A DNA stretch of 54,589 nt from Corallococcus terminator (GCF_003611635.1 NZ_RAVZ01000013.1:1-54589); one strand, 5' to 3'. Numbered from the stretch's first letter, positions 36,224 through 46,119 are shown. Notes: generated by a model from the letters alone, not told the origin. Program-made: numbers and translations.

Positions 36224-37390
36224 CTACTCCGGCTTCGCGCGCTGCTCCGGCTTCGCGCGCTGGGAGGCGCCACCGGCCTCCGGGGCACCGCTGGAAGGCA
36301 GCAGCTTCTCCGACTGCCCGAGGAGCCTGCTGAGCACCTTGTTCATGATGGAGCTCAGGAACCGGTCCGCGGAGTAGCCCGCGGCCACGGACAGGGCCGC
36401 GAGGGTGAAGAAGACAGCGCGCCAATCCCTCACGACGATGTTCAGCAGGGCCGGGTTGTAGTTGGCGGCCTTCACGGGGTCGCGAGGCACCACCGAGAGG
36501 ATCAGGTTGGACTGCTCGACGAAGAGGAGCGTCAGGGCCGCGAAGGCACCGACGACGGGCTTCACCATCAGGTGGTAGGCGAAGAAGCGGCTCGTCGCCC
36601 CCGTCGCGACGACGAAGCGCTCCTTGGACAGCATGTTGGACACCACGGCGCCCGCGGCGCCCACGAGGCTGAGCAGCAGCATCCCCTGGGGAACGAGCTG
36701 TTCGGGCCAGGTCGTGACCAGGGATTGGTTGAACCCCAGCAACGCGATGAGGGAGAGCGTGATGAGCAGGACGGTGCTGAGGATCTGGATGGAGACGTTG
36801 ATGGAGAGCTGCCAGAAGCTCTTGTCCCCCCGGTCATTGATGACGCCCAGCGCGCCCCGCAGCACGTGCCGGCATCGCGTCAGGCGCTCCTGCTCGGTCA
36901 GGGAGGCCTCAGGATCGCTTTCGGGAAGCGCCTCGCCCCGGAGCACGCGGACGCTCCGGGGCAGTGGACCGTCGGTCCGCTCCGCGCCCAGCCAGAGCAC
37001 CTTCTGGGCCGGGTCCGTCACCCGCCGCTCGAACTGCTGCTGAACCTCCAGCGCGTTGGGCAGCAGCATGTGCAGGGGCATGATCAGCAGTTGCAGGCCG
37101 TCCACCTCGTGGATGACCTGCCAGAAGGAGAAGGACCAGCGCCAGAGCGGCCTGTCGAGGCAGCGCCGGGCCACCTCCAGCCGCTGGGCGCACTGCTCCA
37201 GGATGACCCGGTCCTCGGCCGTCAGATCCTCGCGGACCTGACACAACTCATGGATTGAAGCGGCGTTCTCCAATCTGTTCCAGAGCAACTGGGTCGCCGA
37301 GCCATACCTGCCCCGGCGGCGGCGGAAGCCGACGAGCCCGAGGATGGCGGGAGGAGGACCGTCGGAAGGCAGGGTGTCGGAGGCCGCCAT
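36224..37390 (-). CDS. Membrane protein with four C-terminal helices, convergent with rdrB
   Basis: 388 residues from ATG 37390; an in-frame ATG at 37474, directly after the regulator stop, would add 28 Arg-rich residues, and neither has a good Shine-Dalgarno. A 195-residue cytoplasmic helical domain (HELCQVREDLTAEDRVILEQ) precedes four hydrophobic helices: ISVSIQILSTVLLI-like, LLLSLVGAAGAVVSNML, VKPVVGAFAALTLLFV and FTLAALSVAAGYSADRF. A short tail ends in two exact copies of QRAKPE. Only ten bases separate its stop from that of rdrB. Some RADAR loci carry an extra membrane gene, but this one is not SLATT or Csx27 by look, so linkage to defence is only possible. Confidence 0.72.
   Translation of the reverse strand: MAASDTLPSDGPPPAILGLVGFRRRRGRYGSATQLLWNRLENAASIHELCQVREDLTAEDRVILEQCAQRLEVARRCLDRPLWRWSFSFWQVIHEVDGLQLLIMPLHMLLPNALEVQQQFERRVTDPAQKVLWLGAERTDGPLPRSVRVLRGEALPESDPEASLTEQERLTRCRHVLRGALGVINDRGDKSFWQLSINVSIQILSTVLLITLSLIALLGFNQSLVTTWPEQLVPQGMLLLSLVGAAGAVVSNMLSKERFVVATGATSRFFAYHLMVKPVVGAFAALTLLFVEQSNLILSVVPRDPVKAANYNPALLNIVVRDWRAVFFTLAALSVAAGYSADRFLSSIMNKVLSRLLGQSEKLLPSSGAPEAGGASQRAKPEQRAKPE
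36227..36262. repeat. Exact 18-base tandem duplication
   Basis: CTCCGGCTTCGCGCGCTG occurs twice head to tail, encoding the repeated six residues at the C-terminus of the membrane protein on the minus strand. A likely slippage site. Confidence 0.85.
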
Positions 37391-37474
37391 GAGGAACACA
37401 TGGACACGGCGCGGAGGCCTGCCAATCCGGAAGCGGAAGGTGCGGCAACCGCTGCCCTGGGGTCCTGCTCCCAT

Positions 37475-37960
37475 TCACCGCCGCGCAGGAAGCGCGACGG
37501 CCACACCCGTCTTGACGCGCTCCAACGTCACGCTGGTGGTGAAGCTGCGGACGTTCGCGTCGCTGAGCAGGGCGCTCTGGGTGAAGGCGTCGTATTCCTC
37601 CATGCTCCCGACGAGGACGATGAGGATGAAGTCCGCCTGCCCGGTGACGTAGTAGCACTGCTGCACTTCGGGGAGCCCCTGCATCCGGAGCTTGAAGCGC
37701 TCCAGGTCGGCGGTGCGCTCCTGGTCCAGATCCACCGCGACGACACAGGTGATGGGCAGGCCCACGGCCTTCGGCGCGAGTTCGGCGACCTCACGCCGGA
37801 TGACGCCGACCTCGCGCAACCGCTTGAGTCGGCGTTGGACGGCCGCGGTGGAGAGGCCCACCTCCTCCCCGATGGTGCGCGCTGGAAGCTGCGTGTCGTG
37901 CTGGTAGCGCTCGAGGATCCGCAGGTCCAGGTCGTCGAGGGATGCGTCGTCCTTGTGCAT
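37475..37960 (-). CDS. Lrp/AsnC-family transcription regulator
   Basis: 161 residues: an N-terminal winged helix-turn-helix (LDDLDLRILERYQHD, then VGLSTAAVQRRLKRLREVGVI) and a C-terminal RAM ligand domain (VVAVDLDQERTADLERF, VTGQADFILIVLVG). Full family length. It binds DNA as dimers or octamers and senses an amino acid or similar ligand. It lies divergent from the VOC gene 127 bases away, the usual arrangement of a regulator with its target, and its stop directly touches a possible start of the downstream membrane protein gene. Confidence 0.92.
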   Translation of the reverse strand: MHKDDASLDDLDLRILERYQHDTQLPARTIGEEVGLSTAAVQRRLKRLREVGVIRREVAELAPKAVGLPITCVVAVDLDQERTADLERFKLRMQGLPEVQQCYYVTGQADFILIVLVGSMEEYDAFTQSALLSDANVRSFTTSVTLERVKTGVAVALPARR

Positions 37961-38033
37961 GGCGTCCGGTCCGGGTGCGGCATCTGCGCGCGAAGGGGGG
38001 CAACAACGCGGCGTGACGCCTTCCCGTGCAACC

Positions 38034-38039
38034 TATCCT
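38034..38039 (+). promoter_or_regulatory. Possible -10 element for the VOC gene or its leader
   Basis: TATCCT ends seven bases before ATG 38047. The same hexamer stands before rdrA. Transcription would begin at or just before the leader ATG. Confidence 0.4.
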
Positions 38040-38046
38040 AGCGGGC

Positions 38047-38091
38047 ATGAATCCAGCCGCGGGAGCGGTTGCCAAGGAGCCTCACCGATGA
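38047..38091 (+). CDS. Candidate 14-residue leader peptide
   Basis: Short frame MNPAAGAVAKEPHR whose TGA overlaps the ATG of the VOC gene (ATGA). It starts seven bases after a -10-like TATCCT, so it could be translated from a leaderless message and couple translation of the next gene. The VOC Shine-Dalgarno (AAGGAG, 38074-38079) lies inside it. May be chance. Confidence 0.3.
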   Translation: MNPAAGAVAKEPHR

Positions 38092-38447
38092 TCGATCATC
38101 TGGAGCTTTCGACCCAGGACCTCGCCACCGCGACGGCGTTCTACCGCGGCGCGCTCGCACCGCTGGGCTACACGTTGCACGTCGAGGGCAAGGCGAACGG
38201 GTTTGGCGCGGAGCCGGCCCGGCTCGACTTCTGGCTGCGCCCGGGGGAGCCCTCCTCTCCGCGCCCGCACTTCGCCTTCTTCTGCGCCACGCGCACCCTG
38301 GTCGACGCGTCGTACCGCGCCGCGATGCAGGCGGGGGGCACGGACAACGGAGCCCCGAAGCTGAGGGTGGACATCCATCCGACCTACTACGCCGCCTTCG
38401 TTCGCGATCCCGATGGCCACAACGTCGAGTTCGTCTGCCAGGCCTGA
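38088..38447 (+). CDS. VOC (glyoxalase/dioxygenase) superfamily protein
   Basis: 119 residues from ATG 38088, AAGGAG nine bases upstream. A single VOC domain of two beta-alpha-beta-beta-beta units: MIDHLELSTQDLATATAFYR at the start supplies a His metal ligand, and FVRDPDGHNVEFVCQ gives the terminal His/Glu. HFAFFCATRTLVDASYRAA is the middle helix region. Of the PhnB/glyoxalase-like type, with substrate unknown. Divergent from the Lrp/AsnC regulator, which is the likely controller. Confidence 0.88.
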   Translation: MIDHLELSTQDLATATAFYRGALAPLGYTLHVEGKANGFGAEPARLDFWLRPGEPSSPRPHFAFFCATRTLVDASYRAAMQAGGTDNGAPKLRVDIHPTYYAAFVRDPDGHNVEFVCQA

Positions 38448-38519
38448 CGCCCGGCAACTAATTGACAGTCGGGAACATCCCCGGCCCGGATAGGTTTCCG
38501 GACCGGGAGGCGTCCACCC

Positions 38520-40028
38520 TTGCGCATCAGGTCCATCCAGCCGCTGCTGCGAATCCTCGCCCTGGTCCTCGTCACCCCGGTAGCCCACGCCGCCGGGGCG
38601 GGTTCGCCCAGGGCGGGCGAAATCATCACGGAAGCCGGTACGACGAAGACAGCTCAAGGCGAGACGGTCTCCTACGAGCTGGGCACCCTGTTCGTGCCGG
38701 AGAATCGGGCGGTCGGGAACAGCCGGCTCATTGGCGTGGGCTTCGCTCGCATCAAGGCGGCGCGGCCCACCGGGGCTCCTCCCATCTTCATCCTCCCGGG
38801 AGGGCCCGCGCGCAGCTACCTCAATGCCTTCACGGATGAGGATGCCGCCGCGAAGAAGCAGCTTGCGGGCGTGTTTCCCTTCACCGCCGCCGGTGATGTC
38901 GTTGTCATGGACCAGCGCGGCTATTCGAAGCGCGGAGAGGAATTGCTGGTGGCGCGTCCACGCCAGCCCCTGGATCGGCCGCGAACCCTGGCGGCGGATG
39001 CCGCGGAGATGGTGAAGCTGGCCCAGGACGCGATGGCGGCGCATCCCGACAAGGACCTCGCCGGGTACACCGTCGTCCAGTGCGCGGAGGACGTGAACGA
39101 CCTGCGCCGGGCGCTGGGCTACGAGCAGATCACCTTGTCCGGGCAGAGCTTCGGCTCCCAGTGGAGCTTCGCCGTGATGAAGCTCCATCCGGAAATCGTG
39201 GCGCGCGCCTGGCTCTCCGGCGTGGAGCCGCTCGACAACAGCTTCGACATGCCATCGCACGTCTTCGCGGTCCTGCAACGGATTGCCTGGGACGCGGACC
39301 GGGCTCCTGAACTGGCCCCCTGGCTGCCCAAGGGAGGCGTCATGGAGGCCCTGCGCGCCGTTCACGCACGGCTCGCCAGCGGGCCGCTCCGGGTGAAGGT
39401 CAAGGACGCGGCGACGGGCAAGCAGCGCACCGTGGTGCTGGGCCTGGAGGACTTCCGGGCCTCGCTGCTGATGCCCCCGGAGGCCTGGCCCGCGTTCGTG
39501 CTCTCCCTCTACCACCGGCACTACGACGACTGGGCGCGCGCGGTCCTCCAGGAGCGTCAGGCGGAGACCTCACCGGTCCGAATCCTCGCCCCGTTGATCG
39601 ACAGCAGCCTGGGCGTGTCCGCGCAACGTGCGCACCTGCTGCGGACCGACCCGGGCACGGAAGCCCTGGGCATGACGGACTTCGACGCGCTCATCGCCTC
39701 CGCGGACGCGTGGCCGACGCCTCCCGTGGAGGAGTCGCTCCGACTCCCGGTCCCGAGCCCCATTCCCGTGCTCTTCTTCCACGGGGACTGGGACACCTCC
39801 ACGCCCATCGACAACACACTGGGCATGCTGCCGTACTTTCCCAACGGCCGGGCCCTGCTGGTCCACCGGGGCGTGCACCACACGCGCGCCCCTGTGTTCG
39901 AACAGCACCCCGACATCCTCCCGCGGGTCATCGCGTTCCTGAAGACGGGGGACACGCGGGACTTCCCCGTCAACGTGTCGCTGCCCGTCCCCCCGTTCCA
40001 GAAGCCGTCATTCCCTCCGGGGCGGTAG
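38520..40028 (+). CDS. Secreted alpha/beta hydrolase, TAP/proline iminopeptidase-like
   Basis: 502 residues from TTG 38520; GGGAGG stands nine bases upstream. Signal peptide RILALVLVTPVAHAA. The alpha/beta-hydrolase core shows the oxyanion region IFILPGGPARSY, VVVMDQRGYSKRG, the nucleophile elbow LSGQSFGSQ (Ser210), FFHGDWDTSTP with the acid (Asp425) and VHRGVHHTRAP (His453 or His454). A helical cap lies between. The DxxTP context suits the tripeptidyl/proline aminopeptidase group of secreted hydrolases. Likely degrades peptides outside the cell, a fitting activity for a predator. Confidence 0.87.
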   Translation: MRIRSIQPLLRILALVLVTPVAHAAGAGSPRAGEIITEAGTTKTAQGETVSYELGTLFVPENRAVGNSRLIGVGFARIKAARPTGAPPIFILPGGPARSYLNAFTDEDAAAKKQLAGVFPFTAAGDVVVMDQRGYSKRGEELLVARPRQPLDRPRTLAADAAEMVKLAQDAMAAHPDKDLAGYTVVQCAEDVNDLRRALGYEQITLSGQSFGSQWSFAVMKLHPEIVARAWLSGVEPLDNSFDMPSHVFAVLQRIAWDADRAPELAPWLPKGGVMEALRAVHARLASGPLRVKVKDAATGKQRTVVLGLEDFRASLLMPPEAWPAFVLSLYHRHYDDWARAVLQERQAETSPVRILAPLIDSSLGVSAQRAHLLRTDPGTEALGMTDFDALIASADAWPTPPVEESLRLPVPSPIPVLFFHGDWDTSTPIDNTLGMLPYFPNGRALLVHRGVHHTRAPVFEQHPDILPRVIAFLKTGDTRDFPVNVSLPVPPFQKPSFPPGR

Positions 40029-40058
40029 GGTGAACAGGCGAGGGACTCGAACCCGGCT

Positions 40059-40084
40059 CGGGCGGTGACGGACGCCACCGCCCG
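40059..40084. terminator. Hairpin between convergent hydrolase and protease genes
   Basis: CGGGCGGTG (40059-40067) pairs perfectly with CACCGCCCG (40076-40084). No T-run. Confidence 0.5.
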
Positions 40085-40101
40085 CGCCGGTCCTTCTGGG
40101 A

Positions 40102-41403
<1,302 letters not shown>

Positions 41404-41632
41404 GTGCTGAACACTCCTTGAGGGTGATGGCCGCCCGCCAGGGGGACGAGCAGAGGGCCGCATGCTCGCGCCAACCATGCACTCTCCGCAACGTGTCCTT
41501 AACGCGGAGTCACGGTGGTCCCGGGAGTCCCTTCAGAACACGAGGGGAATGGAAACATGCCGCACAGGGACCGTGGTGCACAATTCCTGCGGGATTGAAA
41601 TCCATTCCCATTCCCGGGTGCTCCCAACGGCC

Positions 41633-42196
41633 TCAGAGATCGATGAACTCACAGTCGCGCACGAGGACGTTCATCATCAGTCCTTGGACGCGGCCACGAA
41701 TACCGATCTTGGTTCCCTTTGAAAGGTTCGCAGCCTTCTTCACCTGCTCGTCGGTGATGAAGCATTGGATCTGCGGGATCTCGAACTGCCGTCCGGTGCC
41801 GAGCGTGACGTAGACGGAGTTCATGATGTCCTTCTTGATGTCGTCGACAATGCCCGCGGTCTGGATGACCTGGTCCTTGAAGTTCGAGTCAGCGCGAACC
41901 TCGTTGTCCGCGTACTCCGCGAGGAGCGTACGAATCTCCACCAGCTTGGGGGCGGGCTTTTCTTGAGCGGCAGTGGTTCGGCTTGACGCCGTCTCCCCTG
42001 ATGTCGAGCCCTTCTTCGCCGCGCCGATAGCACCGAGGCACGTCCCGAGGAAGCAGAGCGAAAAGAGCCCTCCCACCACGAAGAGGCTCACCTTGAGCAC
42101 GGAGGTGCCACGGGGCACGGGCGCCCCACACTTCGGACAAGCCGTTGCATTGCTGGCGACGTCATTTCCGCACTGCTTGCACTTCACCAATGCCAT
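41633..42196 (-). CDS. Zinc-ribbon, one-helix membrane protein with OB-fold domain
   Basis: 187 residues from ATG 42196 (AAGGGA six bases upstream; ATG 42202 would leave no spacing). An N-terminal zinc ribbon of two CxxC pairs (KCKQCGNDV and CPKCGAP) leads to a membrane helix VSLFVVGGLFSLCFLGTCLGAIG, a Ser/Thr/Lys linker and a C-terminal domain of about 95 residues (VIQTAGIVDDIKKDI, YVTLGTG, KGTKIGIRGRVQGL, VLVRDCEFI) that fits the tRNA-anti-like OB fold. This arrangement is known in many bacteria without a settled role. Its base composition is a little less GC-rich than its neighbours. Confidence 0.78.
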   Translation of the reverse strand: MALVKCKQCGNDVASNATACPKCGAPVPRGTSVLKVSLFVVGGLFSLCFLGTCLGAIGAAKKGSTSGETASSRTTAAQEKPAPKLVEIRTLLAEYADNEVRADSNFKDQVIQTAGIVDDIKKDIMNSVYVTLGTGRQFEIPQIQCFITDEQVKKAANLSKGTKIGIRGRVQGLMMNVLVRDCEFIDL

Positions 42197-42343
42197 TTCC
42201 ATTCCCTTGCCGGCGCCTGTCGAATGCCGAGTCGGCTCTGGATCAGGATTGGACTTTCAACTGCTCGACACCATCCCCCGCAAGGAGAGGGTGCGAACGA
42301 CCCCATGGACGACATAGAGAGGCAACCCACCAGGAGCCACTCG

Positions 42344-43222
42344 ATGAGCAGGTATTTCGTCAAACTGAAGGCCCCCAAGGGCCAGACCGTTCCGCCCTTG
42401 CTCGCGCGCTTCGCGAAGTGGCTCGCGAAGCAGGAGTACGGCGCGTTCGGGACCTTCGAACTCATGTCATCGAAGGTGCCTGGCGGGCTGCGCGATGCGT
42501 GGTGCTTCCTCTCGCTGCCAGAGGGCTCGCTGCTCGCGCTCGTCTCGACGGTGAAGCCGGCGCCCGTGGTGCTGTTCGATTCGGAGTCGGACGTGCTGAA
42601 GGTCGTCGCGCCCAGCCTCGAAGCGTTCCTGCTCGCGCTCGGCGCGGGAAAGACGCGCCTGGACGATCTCGACGAGGGTGACGAGCGCGAGGCACTCGTC
42701 GCGTGGCTTTCGAAGGAGAAGGTCCAGGCGCCGAAGCCCGTGAAGTTCAACGTGAAGACGTACCAGCGTGACGCCATGCCCGCGCCCGTGGTGAGCGAGG
42801 GCGTGAAGAAGCTCGCGCCCCTTCCTCGCGGGCTGGTGTCGCTGCTCGGCAGGCACGTAAGCGACGCGAAGCTCGCCGCGGACTTGAAGAAGCTGAAGCT
42901 GCCGACGAAGCTGCCCAAGACCCAGGGCAAACTGAAGGACCTGAAGCGCGGCATCACCGTCAGTATCGGGCGCGACGGAGTGATCCGCGAGGTGCTGCTC
43001 GGCAAGAACTACGACGGTCCGCTCGCGTTCAAGCTGCCCTCGGGCGTGAACGACTTCACGGCGACGAAGCTCCTGGGGAAGCCGACCGGCGAACTCAAGA
43101 AGAAGGACGGCGGCAAGATCTGGGAGAAGGTCCTCGATGCCAACCGCGGCATCTACTTCTCACGCAGCCGCGGTCACTTCGACTGGTGGTCGGATCACCG
43201 GTTCATCCTCAAGACGAAGTGA
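42344..43222 (+). CDS. Conserved-looking cytoplasmic protein of unknown function
   Basis: 292 residues from ATG 42344, AGGAG seven bases upstream. No signal peptide or membrane helix. Unusually Lys-rich for this window (KKLAPLPRGL, LKKLKLPTKLPKTQGKLKDL), with two apparent domains: an N-terminal alpha/beta part to about residue 150 (AWCFLSLPEGSLLALVST, PVVLFDSESDVLKVV, WLSKEKVQAP) and a C-terminal part ending YFSRSRGHFDWWSDHRFILKTK split by turns. I recognise no family. Lys codon AAG dominates, unlike the Arg-rich neighbours, so the gene may have a separate history. Confidence 0.75.
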   Translation: MSRYFVKLKAPKGQTVPPLLARFAKWLAKQEYGAFGTFELMSSKVPGGLRDAWCFLSLPEGSLLALVSTVKPAPVVLFDSESDVLKVVAPSLEAFLLALGAGKTRLDDLDEGDEREALVAWLSKEKVQAPKPVKFNVKTYQRDAMPAPVVSEGVKKLAPLPRGLVSLLGRHVSDAKLAADLKKLKLPTKLPKTQGKLKDLKRGITVSIGRDGVIREVLLGKNYDGPLAFKLPSGVNDFTATKLLGKPTGELKKKDGGKIWEKVLDANRGIYFSRSRGHFDWWSDHRFILKTK

Positions 43223-43227
43223 GTCCA

Positions 43228-43264
43228 GACGCCACCGGGAGACCCGCTCCTCCCGGTGGACGTC
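43228..43264. terminator. Strong hairpin between convergent genes
   Basis: The core arms CCACCGGGAG (43232-43241) and CTCCCGGTGG (43250-43259) match perfectly, and GACG with CGTC extend the stem around a single-base bulge. Confidence 0.65.
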
Positions 43265-43270
43265 CATCCC

Positions 43271-44437
43271 TCAGGGGCAGGCGCTCACGGGCACGACCTT
43301 CCAGTGCTGGCCGGAGGCCGATGCGGTCCTGGCCAGCACGGGCGCGGTGTTCCTACCGTCGTTGAGGATGTCCAACGACAGGGCTCCCCCCTGCCCCTGG
43401 TTCGTCAGCCAGTAGAAGCCGTTGCCCACGGGCGTCACCTTCCACTGCTGCTCCGCGACGGCGGCCGTCTTCACGAGCAGGGGTCGGTTCGTCGATGTAT
43501 TGGCCAGTGACAGGTCCGCGCCACGCCACAGGGTGGTCAACCGCCAGGCGCCATTCGCCTCGGGCGTCAGCTTCCACTGCTGCCCCGACGCCGTGGCCGT
43601 CTTCATCAGCAGCGGCGTGGTGTTGGTGCCGTCGTTGACGATGTCCAGCGACAGACCATCGCCCTGCCACAGCGTCGTCAGCCGGTAGAAGCACTGCGGA
43701 TTGAAGGACGGGCCCGGGGGCGCTGTCGGCACCTGCCACACCTTCTGGAGCAGCGCCGTCACGGTGGGGTCCACCTTCGCCAGCTCGTCGCGGTTGAACG
43801 GCTGGAAGTCGTTGCGGCCGAAGAAGGCCTCGGTGGTCTCCGCGAAGTACTCGCTCACGTTCGACATGGCGTAGGCGCGCTCGGTCGTCGTGGGCTGGCC
43901 CGGACCATTGAAGCGCTGCACCAGGTCATAACCCTTGCTCGCGACCGCGCGGGTGTAGGCCGCCTGGAGCTCCGCGGCCGAACCCGCGAGGACCTGATCC
44001 GCGTAGGCGTGCGCCAGCTCGTGCAGCACGAACTGGGGCATCCGCTGCGATTCCGCCTCGAAGACGAGGACGTTCGAGATTTCCACGTTCCGGGCCATCG
44101 CCGGGTTGCGGCCGTTGCTGCTCAACCAGGCCGCATTGGGATGGTACTCGGCGCGCGCCGGCTGACCGGCGTATTGCGGGGACAGCCACAGCGACACCTT
44201 GCGCAGTTGCGTCACGGGTCCCGCCGGGACGACGCGGACGATCTCCTTCAACTGCGCCGCGAGGAGCACGACGGCCTTGTCCGTCGCGGCCTTGTTGGTC
44301 GCCGGCAGGCGGGTGTCGACATTCACCGTCCAGCCTTCGATGTTCTGGGTCTGGTAGGTCGGGGTGGCCGCGGACGCGACGCCGGAGCACGCCATCAGCG
44401 GCAGGAGCAGCCGGGTAAGCCAGTGCCTTGGATTCAT
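43271..44437 (-). CDS. Secreted HExxH metalloprotease with ricin-type lectin domain
   Basis: 388 residues from ATG 44437, eight bases after the lipase gene. Signal peptide LLLPLMACSGVASAA. Zinc site LHELAHAYAD (His139, Glu140, His143) with a downstream SEYFAETTEAFFG giving the likely third ligand, typical of gluzincin-like secreted proteases. From about residue 250 to the end there are three ricin B-type repeats, each with a GxxLSLxIxNDG-like and QxW core (DGLSLDIVNDG, GQQWKLTP; ADLSLAN; GALSLDILNDG, GQHWKVV). The lectin part may target the enzyme to glycans on prey or matrix. Confidence 0.88.
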   Translation of the reverse strand: MNPRHWLTRLLLPLMACSGVASAATPTYQTQNIEGWTVNVDTRLPATNKAATDKAVVLLAAQLKEIVRVVPAGPVTQLRKVSLWLSPQYAGQPARAEYHPNAAWLSSNGRNPAMARNVEISNVLVFEAESQRMPQFVLHELAHAYADQVLAGSAAELQAAYTRAVASKGYDLVQRFNGPGQPTTTERAYAMSNVSEYFAETTEAFFGRNDFQPFNRDELAKVDPTVTALLQKVWQVPTAPPGPSFNPQCFYRLTTLWQGDGLSLDIVNDGTNTTPLLMKTATASGQQWKLTPEANGAWRLTTLWRGADLSLANTSTNRPLLVKTAAVAEQQWKVTPVGNGFYWLTNQGQGGALSLDILNDGRNTAPVLARTASASGQHWKVVPVSACP

Positions 44438-44445
44438 GTTCTCTT

Positions 44446-46119
44446 TCAGAGTTCCATGCAGTTGAAAGCGATGGGTTCACGCGCCAGCGCCTGACGGATG
44501 CCGCTGTAGACCGCGCCATTCGACGCCAGTCCGATGTGCTCCACGAAGATGAGCGGGCACTGCTCCTGCACGGTGATGTTGCACTTCAGCGACTGGCCCT
44601 TCGCGTTCGTGCGGTCGCAGTTGTCCATGCGGCCGTTGGTGGCCGCGTCGGTGAACACGTCGAACTGCTTCAGGTTGTTGATGTTGGTGTAGGCGATGGC
44701 GTCGTCCGCGGCCCGGACATTGATTTCCTCCAGGAACGGCCCCGCGCGGAGCTGGTGGCAGATGGGGCTGTCCGTGGGCTGGGAGGTACACCCGACCAGC
44801 AGCGCGGCCAGCAGCGGGTCCACATGGGTGCCCTTGTGGGGCGTGCCCAGGCTGATCATGTTCTCCACCTGCTTGTGGCCGAAATCGTGGATGAAGGTGC
44901 GGGACGTGATGCCGCCCTGGCTGTGGCCGATCAGGTTGACCTTCTCCGCCCCCGTCTTGAGCAACACCTCCGACACCCGGTTCTTGAGCACCTGCGCGCC
45001 CTCGCGGATGTCGATGAGCCCGAAGCCCGGCAGCTCGAAGAACTCCACGTAGTAGCCGTCCGCCCGCAGCCGCGCCTCCAGCAGCAGGTAGAGGAACTCC
45101 GACGCCATGGTGCCCCCAACGATGATGACCGGGTTCTTGCGGCTCGTCGGCGCGGGGACCGGCGTCGGCACGGCGGCGGTCGTGATGCCACAGCTCACCA
45201 CGCTGGCCTTCGCCGTACCGGGGTTGGAGATCAACGGCGGATCCGCGGCCAGGCAGGCCCAGGAGCCGTCCGAGGGCTGCGGACCCTGCTGCACCATGAA
45301 CTCGGCGTGGATGGAGCCATTGCCGGCCCAGGACAGCTCACAGCCGCCGCCCAGCGCCCTGCCCGGCCCCTTCGCGATGGACTTCGGATAGGCCCCCGTC
45401 CCCGGGGTGCCCTGCGTCACCGTGCACTGGAGGCTCGGCTTGGGGGTGACCGCCGTGGGCGCCACGCGGCAGGCGACGAGCGACGCCTCCACCGAGGCGT
45501 CCTGCGCGTGGTTCGGCGGATCCGCCGCCTGGCAGTACCAGCCCTGGCCACCCGGCGTGGGGCGGGACACCACCACGTTCTCCGCGTGCACGGAGCCGTT
45601 GCCGAAGTGGGACGTGTCACAGCCACCGGAGACGACGGTGTAGCCATCGGTGACGAGCGTCGGCGTGAGCGACACCTCCACGACGGGGTTGCGCAGCAGG
45701 CCCCCCGTGCGCTTCGTCAGCGTCGTGCATTGCAGGGGCAGGTTCGCCCCGGCCGCATCGGTGGCCTTGCAGTACGTGACGGACGCCCTCGCCCAGGCCG
45801 GATTGGAGACGAACGCGGGGTCCGCGCCCTTGCAGCGCCAGCCGAACTCCCCGTCGGGCGCGTTCTGCACCATCACCGCGGCGTGCACGGACTCCAGGCC
45901 GAAGCGAGACACCTCACACCCGCCGCCCACCCGGACGTAGCCCAGGCGCTGCCTGTCCAGCGGCACCGTCGCCACGGCCCTCGGGTTGGGCGTCAATCCC
46001 ACGGCGGGCACGCGCTCCTGGGATGTCTGGCAATCGAGCGTCCCCTGCGCGGCGGCCGTCGAGCCCAGCAACAGCAGCGCGGTGAACAGCACGGCCTGTC
46101 TTTTTGAAAAGGTTGTCAT
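44446..46119 (-). CDS. Secreted lipase/esterase with three Cys-rich N-terminal repeats
   Basis: 557 residues from ATG 46119. Signal peptide LLLLGSTAAAQ. Residues 28-310 are three repeats of about 93 residues, each with four Cys, a GGGCE-FG-SVHAE core and a W-C-AADP segment. The C-terminal half is an alpha/beta hydrolase of the triacylglycerol lipase type: NPVIIVGGTMAS, VNLIGHSQGGITSR (Ser400), MISLGTPHKGT and a terminal HIGLASNG carrying the His. It is the middle gene of a minus-strand operon, 16 bases after an FKBP gene and eight before the metalloprotease. The repeats may bind a polymer or envelope. Confidence 0.85.
   Translation of the reverse strand: MTTFSKRQAVLFTALLLLGSTAAAQGTLDCQTSQERVPAVGLTPNPRAVATVPLDRQRLGYVRVGGGCEVSRFGLESVHAAVMVQNAPDGEFGWRCKGADPAFVSNPAWARASVTYCKATDAAGANLPLQCTTLTKRTGGLLRNPVVEVSLTPTLVTDGYTVVSGGCDTSHFGNGSVHAENVVVSRPTPGGQGWYCQAADPPNHAQDASVEASLVACRVAPTAVTPKPSLQCTVTQGTPGTGAYPKSIAKGPGRALGGGCELSWAGNGSIHAEFMVQQGPQPSDGSWACLAADPPLISNPGTAKASVVSCGITTAAVPTPVPAPTSRKNPVIIVGGTMASEFLYLLLEARLRADGYYVEFFELPGFGLIDIREGAQVLKNRVSEVLLKTGAEKVNLIGHSQGGITSRTFIHDFGHKQVENMISLGTPHKGTHVDPLLAALLVGCTSQPTDSPICHQLRAGPFLEEINVRAADDAIAYTNINNLKQFDVFTDAATNGRMDNCDRTNAKGQSLKCNITVQEQCPLIFVEHIGLASNGAVYSGIRQALAREPIAFNCMEL
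45190..46038 (-). repeat. Three protein repeats of about 93 residues in the lipase
   Basis: Units begin near Cys30, then at LPLQC and PSLQC, each with Cys in matching places and the HAE and AADP signposts. Copies are diverged, so the triplication is old. Confidence 0.75.

Noticed and set aside
36224-37390. SLATT or Csx27-type RADAR accessory
   Set aside because: Those have fewer helices and a different size; this has a large cytoplasmic domain plus four helices, so no such label is given.
41543-42202. Similar GGGAATGGAAA stretches on either side of the zinc-ribbon gene as possible mobile-element ends
   Set aside because: Short, imperfect and purine-rich; no transposase and no target duplication.
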